A stretch of 64,000 bases of DNA from Strix aluco (Eukaryota; Chordata; Aves; Strigiformes; Strigidae), in assembly GCF_031877795.1 (NCBI RefSeq), contig NC_133958.1:1116001-1180000 (forward strand), written 5' to 3'. A program made the position numbers and the translations under genes. The notes under the pieces are model-generated. The model made no database searches. It was not told the DNA's origin and worked only from the letters and a program-made list of their open reading frames with translations. Positions 21,904-64,000 of this stretch are shown here, in pieces (within the stretch, counting starts at the first letter, position 1; the number at the start of each line of letters is the position of its first letter).

Positions 21904-22140
21904 TTAGATATAACAAAAGGGGGGAGCTGCACCAGCTTCCCTGAGGCCCCTATGGGCCCTGGCCACCCCCTGCCAGACGCTGGCCTGGGGCAGCTGCGGG
22001 GAGACCTGGGCAGGCTCAGAGGATGCCGGCAGCCCCGGGACAGAGCGCAGCATATCGGCAGTGACCAGGGGCAGCACGGCCGGGGCGGTGAAGCTCACAC
22101 CAGGCACCTCCAACACCGTCAGCAGCCGGAGAGGGAACCT
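21904..22140 (-). CDS. Possible exon, unrecognised product
   Basis: On the minus strand a good acceptor (CACTTCCCCCAACAG) precedes 22140, and an open frame runs to a TAA at 21904, starting FPLRLLTVLEVPGVSFTAPA. It is rich in Leu, Val, Pro and Ala. It lies upstream of the unrecognised region at 19528-21511 and could be a terminal exon of another gene or an alternative exon. No partner exon is certain. Confidence 0.25.
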   Translation of the reverse strand, partial: RFPLRLLTVLEVPGVSFTAPAVLPLVTADMLRSVPGLPASSEPAQVSPQLPQASVWQGVARAHRGLREAGAAPPFCYI

Positions 22141-22423
22141 CTGTTGGGGGAAGTGAAGGGGGTGACAGGGTGAGATATCGGGGGGCAGAGCTGGCTGGGG
22201 TGTCACCCGCAGGGCAGGAGCCCCAGGAGGGGCAGGAGCCTGCTGCTGTACCGGCCACGGCGGGTGGGCAGGGTGGGGTTTTGGGGGGCAAACAGCGTTC
22301 TGGGGGGTCCCTCCCCACAGCAATCGCTCTGCCAGCACCGCTTCAGCCAGAGCCTTGCGAGGCTTCGAGTTTTCACACCACAACTTCCCATGGGAAATCT
22401 CAATAATTTCCTGTCCTACTGTC

Positions 22424-22592
22424 CTCAGTGATGATTTCCCATCCCCATGATGGTTTCCCATCCCAACAGATTTCTATCCCAACGATGATTTCCCATCACA
22501 GTGATGGTTTCCCATCCCAGTGATGATTTCTCAGCCTCGTGATCATTTCCTGTCCCAATGGTCTCCCATCCTCATGATTTCCCATCCCAAGT
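22424..22592. repeat. Degenerate minisatellite (TGATTTCCCATCCC-like)
   Basis: Units of roughly 20-26 bp with TTTCCCATCCC and GATGATT cores repeat about seven times with variation. No coding function is suggested. Confidence 0.75.
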
Positions 22593-23255
22593 GTGACCTT
22601 TGTGGGGCGGTAACTTCCTGTACAAGGGGAAGGGATGGAGCCAGCACTGGTGGCCCTGGAGGTGGGCGCTTGGGGCACTTTTGGGTTGTTTTTGTCCTCC
22701 CCCTCTCTGCCCCAGGGGGCAACTGCTGCTCCCAACTGTGGTGGAACCAGCGGTACCATGTGGCCATGATGAGGAGCTGTCACAAAAATTCTGCCGACCG
22801 AGGAGAGAGGCTGGGACACAAAGTATAGCATACAAGAGGAATTCTTGCATTCATGTGCATGAAGTGTCCCGTTCAAACTGGGGCATCCTGAGCGTGATCT
22901 TACACATGGTTCTTACACATCCAAGTCCAACACGATTTGGCTGATTGCTGCTTGACACGCACACACGCTGCTGTTTTGCAAAGCAACTCTAATTCTGCGT
23001 CGTCGTCATCCATCTGCTTCTTTCCTGATCCAGGCATCCCTGGAGCAGGTCTTGTGCTGTTCCTTATCTCTGATGCCAGATAAGGGGATGGGTTCACTGC
23101 GGTGTCGGAGGGGCTGGGATGCCAGCGTGATCTGGGGAGTTCAGAGGTATCCTTTCTTCTTGCGGGGGGCTGTCCTTCTCCTCCCTGCAATGAGTCCTTC
23201 AGTCACGCTGACTGAACCATGGCTGATACATCTGTATCTCTCTCTCTGTCTTCAT

Positions 23256-23535
23256 AGAATCTCGGAATTACTCAGGTTGGAAAAGCCCCTCGGGATCATC
23301 GAGTCCAACCCTCAGCCCGACTCTACAAAGTTCTCCCCTACCCCACATCCCCCCACAGCTCATCCAAACGGCCCTTAAACACCCCCAGGGGTGGGGACTC
23401 CACCCCCTCCCTGGGCAGCCTATTCCACTCTCTGACCACTCTGGCGGGGAAACATTTTTCCCTCCTGTCCAGTCTGAACCTCCCCTGTTGCAGTTTAAAG
23501 CCGTTCCCTCTCGTTCTGTCACTAATCTGTCTTAA
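23256..23535 (-). mobile_element. CR1 LINE 3' fragment, minus strand
   Basis: It starts with the reverse complement of the octamer tail (CATAGAATCTCGG), then CAGGTTGGAAAAGCCCC and the same body as the copies at 17460 and 40574, but stops after about 280 bp. Confidence 0.85.
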
Positions 23536-24830
23536 GGAACTGGATCCAGTTTCATACTCTCAAGACAACTTGGTGCAATAGTTAGGGAATGAGCTTTTCA
23601 CAAGACTGCACCTGGGGTGTTCCCTCGTGGGGGGTCTCTGGGAGGTACTTGTGGGGGTTGCTTGTAGTGGGGGGGGGGGGTATACTGGAGGCGACAGCAG
23701 CAGCGAAGGGTGGAGATGCTGTTCCTGGGGACGCTGGTAGTGGCCTGAGGTGGGAGGTTGGGGTGGGCCTGGGTCCCAGGGCCTGGGAGGGGGCAGCGCT
23801 CTTTGTTCATCTCCATTTGAGCTGAAGGCTGTCATACATCATCAGCCTTGGCCAAACGAGAACTTCAGCTTCTGGGCACGTTTGTCACGCTGTAGGGCTT
23901 TGCCCCAGTCTCAAGTCATCGGTCAGGCCTGGAAACCCTCAGCTGAACCGTCCCAAAGCCTGAGCACGGTCTGGCTTGGCTCGGTGTAACCCGAGTGTCA
24001 GTCTGTGCCTGGCTTTGCTCGCTGCCTGCGTCCTTCTCTTTGAAGGGATGGTCTTTGGGAGATTCTGCAGCACCGATCTGCCTCCTCCGACCTATCCCGC
24101 TGTGCCTGCATTTAACGCCCGCTGTTCCACACCTTCTCCTCTCACAGTGCCAGCAGAACCTTCATCCGGGGGAGAGCTGTCTGCCTTGTGACTGCACGAA
24201 GAAAATCTGCGAGCAGAAGGAAGAGCTGGGCCTGATGATAGACCTGATGTTCAGAACTCGTGACTTGGGCCAGAGGTCAGTGCTGGTCTTGCTGTCGGGG
24301 AGCGAAGCTCTGGGACGGTCACGTGTCGGGGCTGTGCCAGGGAGTGACAACTGAGTCACAGAAACAGACTCTACAACTCGAGGAGAGTTATGGACAGGTA
24401 TGTTTACTCCGGTGCCGGGGTGCAAGGGGATTTCTCCACAAAGCTTGCACCCCAACGGCACATTTTACCAGAAACTTATCGAGTGTGGATATACATATTC
24501 ATTGGATTACGTAGCACAAATATCCATATGCATGAGTGAGGCTGGGGTCAGCAGTTTGTGTTCTCTTTGCACCTGCCCATTGCCTCCTGGGGGGTGTCTC
24601 CAGGGGTCTGTTGGAGGAAGGCTCACAGTCCTCCTCACCTTGTACTTTTCTTGAACACCCAGAATGGTTCCCACTGGTTTATCACCTCTATCTTATCTAA
24701 AAGTACAGGTCTATTAATTTCTACCGCCCATACGTGGCTATCGATCCACTGCAAAGACTAAACTTGCTAGAACTCATCTGCTTTCCAAGGACACGTCGCT
24801 TAATTTTGCCAAATAGTAATTCTTGGTAAG
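23536..24830. other. No gene recognised
   Basis: Only short frames. G-rich stretches occur at 23640-23790. Nothing conserved was recognised on either strand. Confidence 0.5.
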
Positions 24831-24834
24831 TTTG

Positions 24835-25368
24835 AGGCCGCCCCTCGATGAGTGGGTTCAGTTTTGGGCCCCTCACTCCAAAAAGGCCCTTGAATGACTC
24901 GAGCGTGTCCAGAGAAGGGCAACGGAGCTGGTGCAGGGTCTGGAGCACAGGTCTGATGGGGAGCGGCTGAGGGAACTGGGGGGTTTAGTGTGGAGAAGAG
25001 GAGGCTGAGGGGAGACCTCCTGGCCCTCTACAACTCCCTGAAAGGAGGGTGCAGAGAGGGGGGAGGAGTCTCTTGAGCCAAGGAACCAGCGGCAGGCCAA
25101 GAGGGAATGGCCTCAAGCTGCGCCAGGGCAGGGTCAGACTGGCTCTTAGGAAGGATTTCTTTGCAGAAGGGGCTGTTGGGCGTTGGAATGGGCTGCCCAG
25201 GGCAGGGGGGGAGTCCCCATCCCTGGAGGGGTTGAAGAGTCGGGTTGAGCCAGCGCTGAGGGATCTGGTGGAGTTGGGAACGGTCAGGGTGAGGTTCATG
25301 GTGGGGCTGGAGGAGCTTCAAGGGCTTTTCCAACCCAGATGGTTCTGGGGTTCTGTGTAATTCCGAAC
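24835..25368 (+). mobile_element. CR1 LINE 3' fragment
   Basis: It carries the CR1 blocks GAGTGGGTTCAGTTTTGGGCCCCTCA, GTCCAGAGAAGGGCAACGGAGCTGGTG and the end TTCCAACCCAGATGGTTCTGGGGTTCTGTGT. It belongs to the same subfamily as the inverted copy at 45627. Confidence 0.9.
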
Positions 25369-25499
25369 AAGTTTCCACAGAAAACTGCTTTGTTTTGATG
25401 ACCACAGCAGCCCTTCCACAGAACAGTCGGGGCAGGCAGGATTATGAAGCCGTGCTCAGAAATCACTGCAAGTTGCTTTAAGTAAATAAGTTGCAAAGC

Positions 25500-26560
25500 A
25501 GGGGATCGTTCCCGTGTATCAGGAGCCGTCCCGAGCACGCGGCAGGGTGGTGGCAGCGGGTCCCCGCGGGGTCTGGCAGCACGAGGGGTCCGTCCACCCG
25601 CAGTTAGCGAGGGCGGCCGGTGCCCCCCGCCACAGCCCGGCTCGGCCGGTCCCTGGGAGCGTCCCCGACAGATGCCCAGACCCCGAAGGAGGCCGAGGGG
25701 AGATGTCAGAGGGAGCCGGAGCTCGAGCGCCATGATGGGGAGATGTGGGAAGGGAGCGGCCCCCGCTGACCCCGCCGAGGGAGGAGAAAACATCGGGGGG
25801 GCGAGGAGGCGCCCACCCCCCCCGCCCTGGTGCTCCACAGGCGTCGCCTGCGCTGACCCGCTGCGACCCCGACCGCTGTCCCCCTCCCGCCCGGGTGCTG
25901 CAGGGAATCGCCTCCCCGTGTGCACCGCGGAAAGGTTCCCCCAGCACCGCCCCATCCGGCCCCCGCCCCCCCCGCGGCCACCCGCCGCCCGGGCTCCCCC
26001 TCAGGGGCGGGGCCAGGACCGAAAGCAGCGCCCGGGCCTCCCCTGGCAGCCCTTGCACCGCCCCCCCCCCCCCCCCCACGGCGGACCCTCCTCCTCCTCC
26101 TCCTCACCCCCCCAAGGCGCAGCCCAGCTCCAAAGCGCGCCCCCCCCCGCGCAGTGCGAGGGGAGGGTGGAATGGGGCAGCTCTGGGGGCAGGCAGGGGG
26201 CGCAGGCAGCGGGGTCATCCCAGAGCCAGGCACCAACCACCCTGCCCCCAACTGGGACCCAGAACAGAGCTGGGCACCCCCCAACTGGGACCACTGCCCC
26301 CCCCCCCAGGACAACTGGATCCTCCCAGACCTGGACTCTCCTACTGGGACCACCAGGGTCCATGTTCCGCAACAGCCCAGCAGCCCCCAGGGGCAGGGGA
26401 GGGCAGTCCCACAGCCACAGGGGGTCCATGGCAGCCGGCAAAGCCGGTGGGAAATGTCTCCCTTCCCTTTTTGCAGCAGAGGCCCCCAAGGATCGAGTCT
26501 GAGCCAGAACCAGCTGCCTGGTTCACTCTGGACCCTACTGAGAGCCTGGCACAGCCACAT
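25500..26560. promoter_or_regulatory. CpG-rich block without a recognised gene
   Basis: A GC- and CpG-rich segment follows the CR1 copy and precedes the PPIA 3' end. It includes a 17-base C run (26061-26077) and CTC repeats. Long open frames on both strands here are the usual result of few stop codons in GC-rich DNA and show no conserved protein. It could be the promoter of an unidentified transcript. Confidence 0.4.
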
Positions 26561-26679
26561 CACAAGGGTCCTCATGCCCCCCCCTCTCCAGAATCCCCTC
26601 CTTCCTCCCCCTCCAGCCCCACACACACCACCCACCCCAGTAAGGGGGAAGAGAAACAGGCCACTGTGGTTTAACTCTT

Positions 26680-26685
26680 TTTATT
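26680..26685 (-). terminator. PPIA: PPIA poly(A) signal AATAAA
   Basis: The minus strand reads TCTAAATAAAAAG, about 155 bases after the PPIA stop, giving a compact 3' UTR. It is the only canonical hexamer seen just downstream of the gene. Confidence 0.75.
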
Positions 26686-26841
26686 TAGACTCGTAAAGGT
26701 AACTGCGGCCCAGCTGGACCGTGCACATGGGGCTGAGACCCAGTAGAAACGCAGCAGTAAGTCAGGAGCGGGGTGGGATGGGGTGAGCTGCAGCGAGGTG
26801 CAGCGCCCAGGCTGCCGAGGAATGGTCAGTTGGAGGAGGGT

Positions 26842-28998
<2,157 letters not shown>

Positions 28999-29080
28999 GG
29001 CGGGGCGGGAGCGAGGCGGAGGCGACGGCTCCGTGCAGCGGGCGCGGCGCAGCAGAAGGAGAGGGGCTGCCCGCCGCCCT

Positions 29081-29088
29081 TTATATAG
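29081..29088 (-). promoter_or_regulatory. PPIA: PPIA TATA box
   Basis: The minus strand reads CCCTATATAAAGG about 85 bases upstream of the ATG, placing the transcription start near 29050-29060. A TATA box inside a CpG island fits a strongly expressed housekeeping gene. Confidence 0.75.
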
Positions 29089-29122
29089 GGCCGTGGAGGA
29101 CCCGCCTCTCCCGCGGCGCCGG

Positions 29123-29169
29123 CCAATGGGCGCCGGTCTTGTGGCGGAGTGGCGGGGCGGACGGCCAAT
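29123..29169 (-). promoter_or_regulatory. PPIA: PPIA promoter, two CCAAT boxes in reverse orientation
   Basis: GGCCAATGGGCG (CCAAT 29123-29127) and GGCCAATCGGCG (CCAAT 29165-29169) on the plus strand give ATTGG boxes about 40 and 80 bases upstream of the TATA box. This spacing is typical of NF-Y sites; GC boxes surround them. Confidence 0.65.
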
Positions 29170-29648
29170 CGGCGGCGCCGCGTTTGAAAGGGGGAAGAAA
29201 AAAAAAAAAAAGGCGGGGGCGGGGGGCGCGCGGGTCTGGCGGCCGGGCAGGGCGGGGCGCGCATGCGCAGTGCCGCGGGCGGGGGAGGGGGCGATGGGGG
29301 CCGCGGCGCCGGGCGGGGGCCGGGGCCGGTTCCAGCAGTCCGGCGTGCGGGGCCGGGGGCTGCGGGGCGGCCGGGCCCTGCTGGGGGTCCAGCCGGGCCC
29401 CGCTCCCACCGTCGAGGCGCCCCCGGGCCGGGGCCGCGCCGCCGCCCCGCCGTGCTGCCCGGGGCCTGCGGGCCGCGCTGCCCGCCCCGCCCGCCGTTAA
29501 TGATTGCCGGCGGAGGGCACGGTCACCGCCCGCAGCCGCGCTTGGGGGGGGCAGCCCCCACCCGGCCCCGCCGCGGGGTAACGAAAGCCCGAGGGGACCC
29601 GCGGGGAGCACCCCAGTGACACGCGTGAGCCCCGCCGAAACGAAATCC

Positions 29649-29654
29649 TTTAAT
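29649..29654 (-). terminator. ZMIZ2: ZMIZ2 poly(A) signal ATTAAA
   Basis: The minus strand reads CGCTATTAAAGGATTTCG, about 385 bases after the ZMIZ2 stop at 30040. It leaves only some 600 bases to the PPIA start on the same strand. Confidence 0.55.
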
Positions 29655-30039
29655 AGCGATATGGAGCCGGTACAGGGAGCCACGGCGGGGGGGGGCCGTG
29701 GGGCGGGGGCTGAGCCCCGCACGCGTGTCCCGCAGGGAAGCAGCGTATGCACATTTATACAGGGGGCGCGGGCCAGCCCCGCAGCGACGCACTTGCCTTT
29801 AAATACGGGGAGGGGGGGTCTCGGTGAGGGGGGGGGCAGTAGTGTTTCTACACTATGTACAGCCTTGTGCTTCTGGGGGGGCCGAGCCCATCCGTCTGTC
29901 TGTCCCATGGCATCCTTTCAGAGGAAGCCCCCTTGCTGGGGGGGGATCCCGGCTCTGCGGCGGGCAGGGGCACACCAGTGCTGCCCCCCCGGCCCCGTGG
30001 GGGGGGGTGGGGGGGTCCAGTGAGGAGGGCAAGGATGGC

Positions 30040-35250
<5,211 letters not shown>

Positions 35251-35734
35251 CGGCGACGGGCGGGCGCAGGCTGGGTCTTCCGAGGCCGTGGCGGGCGCTG
35301 CGGGACGGCGTCACCGTCCCCGGGGCTGTGGGAGGCGGAGGAAACAGCGGGTGAGGGGACGGCCACCCCCGGCAGGGGACCAGGGACCCCGGCGGGGCCG
35401 AGGCTGGGGAGGGGGGAGGCCCGAGCCCGCACGGCCCCCCCCGGCCTCCAGCACCAGGACTTGGCGTCCTGCCCGGGCCTGGCACCGGGACCCGGCCGGC
35501 ACGCGGCCGCCCCCACTGCCCCCGGGGGGGGGTGTCCGTGGCCCTCCCAGGAAGCGCCCCCCCTGCCCTCCCCTCCCCTCCCCTCCCCCGTGGCGGCCCC
35601 CGCGGCTTCCACCCCAAAAACCCCCGCGGGCACAGACACCCCCCCCCCCGCCCCGGGGCCGCGGCTGCCGTGGGCTTTCCCCCACGCCTGCGGGTGGGGG
35701 GGAGCCGCGGGGACTTTCCGGGGTGCGGGGGGGT

Positions 35735-35738
<4 letters not shown>

Positions 35739-35772
<34 letters not shown>
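35739..35772 (+). repeat. (CA)n microsatellite in ZMIZ2 intron 1
   Basis: About 16 CA units with no interruption lie within the CpG island between the non-coding first exon and the first coding exon. Confidence 0.95.
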
Positions 35773-35773
<1 letters not shown>

Positions 35774-36272
35774 CACGACGCGGCCCCCCCGTGGCATCGC
35801 CCCGCACCGGGGGCCGCCGGCGCCGCCCGGGGTATTTCCAGCGCGGCGAGGGGGGGGCCCGCGGGGTCACCGCGGCGGCTTTCGGTTCCCTCCCGGCCCC
35901 GCGGGAGGGCGGCGGGGATGGGGCCGCCACAGGCCGGGGAGGGGGGCGCAGGGGGGCATCCGCGCCGAGCCGGGCCTGCCCCGGCCCTCCGGGAGGTGCC
36001 ACCGCCGGGCCACCAGCCCCGGGCGCCCCCCCGCCGGCCGTGACAGCCCTCTCCCTCCCCGGCCGCGGCCCGGTGGCACCGCGGGGACAGGCCCCGGGGC
36101 CAGGCCGCCCCCCCCATTGCCATAGCAACCGCCCCCGGGCACGGGGCGGGGGGGAGGCGGGGGGGGGGGGGGGGCGCGGAGCTATTTTCAGCCGCGGCGC
36201 GGGGCTGCGCACAGGGACCCGCCTGGCGCGGCGCTGCCCGTCCCTGCCCGCCCCGGCGCTGCCCGCACTCAC

Positions 36273-36500
36273 CGTCGCGAGCGGCCCAAAATGGCCCTGG
36301 CGGCGCCGGGCGCGCGCGGCTGCGCGGAAGCTGCGCGGGATTTTCAGCCCGCGCGCGGCCCCGGCTCCATGGCGGTGGCGGCGGCGGCGCGGGGGGGGGC
36401 GGGGCGGGGCGCGCGGGGGCGGGGCGGGGCGGGGCCGAGCCGAGCCGAACCGGGCCGGGCCGAGCCGAGCCCGCGCCGCCGCGCACAATGGGGCCGCGGG
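36273..36500 (-). other. ZMIZ2: Probable non-coding first exon of ZMIZ2
   Basis: On the minus strand GCTCGCGACG is followed by the strong donor GTGAGTGCGG at 36272. A matching acceptor (CCTCCCACAG) stands at 35326 in front of the first coding exon (about 35200-35325). The upstream boundary is not fixed; a transcription start in the GC-box-rich sequence near 36400-36500 is likely. Confidence 0.5.
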
Positions 36501-36880
36501 CGCAAGCAGTGGTGCGCGGGCCGCCCCGCCCCGCCCCGCCCCGCCAGGCGCGACCAGCCGAGCGCCGAGCGGCAGAGCTGGGGGCGGGGGGGGGGGGGCG
36601 CAGCTGTGCGGGGGGGGGGCGCTCCGACACGGGCACCGCGCGCGACAACCGGCGCGTGAGCAGCGGGACACGGCGCGTGACCGTGTCGCGACACGGCGTG
36701 TGCGGGGCGATGGGGCGCGACAGGCGCGTGGGGCGGCGGGAGAGGGAGCGAGGGCGGCGGTGGCGTGAGCAGGGGGGGTGCGGAGGGGGGGGGGCCCGCT
36801 GTGTGCGACCGGCTGCGCGGCAGCACCCCCGCACCGACCCACCCCCGCGCTGGGGGCGGCCGCGCACGCCTGTGGCACCA

Positions 36881-36905
36881 CGCGGGGGGGGGGGGGGGGG
36901 GGGGG
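36881..36905 (+). repeat. Poly-G run
   Basis: An uninterrupted run of more than 20 G, bounded by CGC on both sides. It can form quadruplex or slippage structures, and its written length is unreliable in most sequencing methods. Confidence 0.85.
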
Positions 36906-37546
36906 CGCGCGCCCCCTCCCGGTCCCGCCCCGCGGCCGAAGGACACGGGTGGCAACCGGAGGGTCTCGGTGTTTATCGGGGAAGCCGAAGGCGGGCCCTG
37001 ACCGGCCGGGGGCGCCCCCCCGCACTCGGGGCCCCCCCGGAGGAGGCGGCGCCCAGCACCGGCGCAGGCAGAGGGGGGCGCAGCGCTCCCCGGGAACGGG
37101 CAAACGGCCCCAGGGGGGGCGCTGAAGCTGCGGGGGGGGGGGGCAGGGGGGAGGGCAGCAGCCTCAGCCCTGCCTGGGTCCTGCGAGGGGGGCAGCCCCC
37201 CCCGAACTCCCCCAGAGAGGCTTGCAGGGGCAAGTGTGACACCGAACTGGGAGGAACTGGGAGGGGGCTGGACCCAGTGCACCGGCCCCCCCCCAGAGAA
37301 GTGTCGTGGGGCCCAGCCCCTCCTGGGGGATGTGGGGGCCGGATTGGGGGCGGGGGGGGGGCATTTTGCATCCCCTCTTGCCCGCCGGGACGGCACCCAC
37401 CCCCCGGTGCCAGGCAGACAAGGACTCAGGCGCCAGCACGGGGTTGTACAAGGTCTGTAGTTAAGGAGGGAGGGGGGAGGCGAGCAAGGGACAGGCAGAC
37501 GGACAGACAGACGGACGGGCGCATGCTGCCGCCGCCGCGGTGGCGC

Positions 37547-63176
<25,630 letters not shown>

Positions 63177-63179
63177 CTA

Positions 63180-63728
63180 AGGAAAGAGGAGAGGCGGCAG
63201 GGTCATTACCCACAACCCAAACACCTCCTCACTCGAGGTTACTGGGGTCCCAACTCAATTATTGCCACAGCAGGGAGTAAAACCCCTGTGGGTAGAGCTG
63301 CCTCTTCCCCTGCACCCCAGCTCCATGCAGCTTCTTCCGAAGGCACCCCATGCCTCAGACAGGAGAGCACTAAAGCTCTCCCACTATTCCAGTTATGCCA
63401 TTATCCTACTTCCCATCCATCTGGATTGTTTCTTTTGGCACAAGACCATCCCCAGAGAGCTCCCTCCCTCGGCAGCAGTGCTTAGGACAGGACACAGATG
63501 ACACCACTCGCCCAGCTTGGCTCTTGAAACCACTGCTCTGAGCAATGAGCCCCAATCTGGTCTTCAGGAGCTTGTTTCCTTCTCTCCAGGGCAGGAGACT
63601 GCCCTCTAAATACCCACAATATTTTCTGAAAAATACTTTTTCCCTGTAATCAAATACACCTCTCTCTCTTTTCAGTCATCTAAATGTCCTGAGACCCAAA
63701 TCCCAGCATAAGCTGTGTTGTCCAGCCC
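63180..63728. other. OGDH upstream intron, nothing recognised
   Basis: The start of the intron that leads to the first OGDH exons outside the window. The remaining bases after the CR1 end at 63835 also hold nothing recognisable. Confidence 0.45.
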
Positions 63729-63835
63729 TCACAGAATCACAGAATCACTTGGGTTAGAAAGGACCTTGAAGATCATCCAGTCCAACCGTTAACCCAGCAC
63801 TGACAGATCCCAACTCCACCAGATCCCTAAGCGAA
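63729..63835 (-). mobile_element. Short CR1 LINE 3' end
   Basis: CACAGAATCACAGAATCACTTGGGTTAGAAAGGACC followed by GATCATCCAGTCCAACC, reverse complement of a CR1 3' terminus with tandem octamers. Only about 100 bp remain. Confidence 0.85.
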
Positions 63836-64000
63836 TCCCCTAAACAGCAATGGCTTTTTCCTTTTTCTGTCCCCTTTAATTTTTCCCCACCCTTTCAGTG
63901 ACACCAGTGCCAGCACTATGTGGAAACTCCCATGCCAGTTCTCTGTGCCCTTAGCAAAGCAGGTATCACCTCTGCTCCCGTCCCCCTCGGCAGATGGGCG

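Noticed and set aside
25672-26696. Long overlapping open frames of 250-310 codons in the 25.7-26.7-kb block
   Set aside because: All three plus-strand frames and the minus strand are open at once, which is typical of C/G runs; no domain or codon preference was seen.

Overview
The window looks like a bird nuclear genome, probably a gene-dense, GC-rich (microchromosome-like) region. The reasons are many CR1 LINE fragments with typical 3' ends, avian-type endogenous retrovirus LTRs, and a compact block of three vertebrate genes (PPIA, ZMIZ2, OGDH), all on the minus strand and in the order known from mammals (human 7p13).

Layout. (1) 1-10.1 kb, plus strand: a tandem array with a period of about 2.37 kb whose repeat unit carries small exon-like blocks of 72 and 108 nt, all in phase 1. 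The array is framed by a signal-peptide exon (1216-1303), a transmembrane exon (8898-9042) and a short proline-rich tail exon (10042-10126). It reads as one unrecognised type I membrane protein with an amplified extracellular stalk. This is the most novel item in the window. (2) 10.2-18.1 kb: mobile DNA, namely three related LTRs (one a solo LTR with a 5-bp target duplication), CR1 fragments, and a decayed gammaretrovirus-like element with RNase H, integrase and env remnants. (3) 18.3-22.6 kb: an unrecognised gene-like region on the minus strand with phase-compatible exons, an internal protein repeat and a duplicated 3' part, but broken frames. (4) 22.6-26.6 kb: CR1 fragments and an orphan GC/CpG-rich block. 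(5) 26.66-29.1 kb: PPIA (cyclophilin A), five intact exons, TATA box and poly(A) signal. (6) 29.65-36.5 kb: ZMIZ2, a PIAS-like SP-RING transcriptional coregulator. Its exons are conserved but carry about a dozen single-base indels in G/C runs, which suggests consensus errors. (7) 37.5 kb to beyond the right edge: OGDH (E1 of the 2-oxoglutarate dehydrogenase complex), 20 constitutive exons plus two alternative ones; the first exons lie outside. OGDH keeps a pair of mutually exclusive exons and a 45-nt cassette exon. Its introns hold CR1 copies, including a long one with reverse transcriptase remnants.

PPIA, ZMIZ2 and OGDH are functionally unrelated; they are neighbours by conserved synteny, and each is probably transcribed from its own promoter (strong CpG islands for PPIA and ZMIZ2). 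Gene calls come from reading conserved protein sequence and GT/AG splice sites by eye; no database search was possible.
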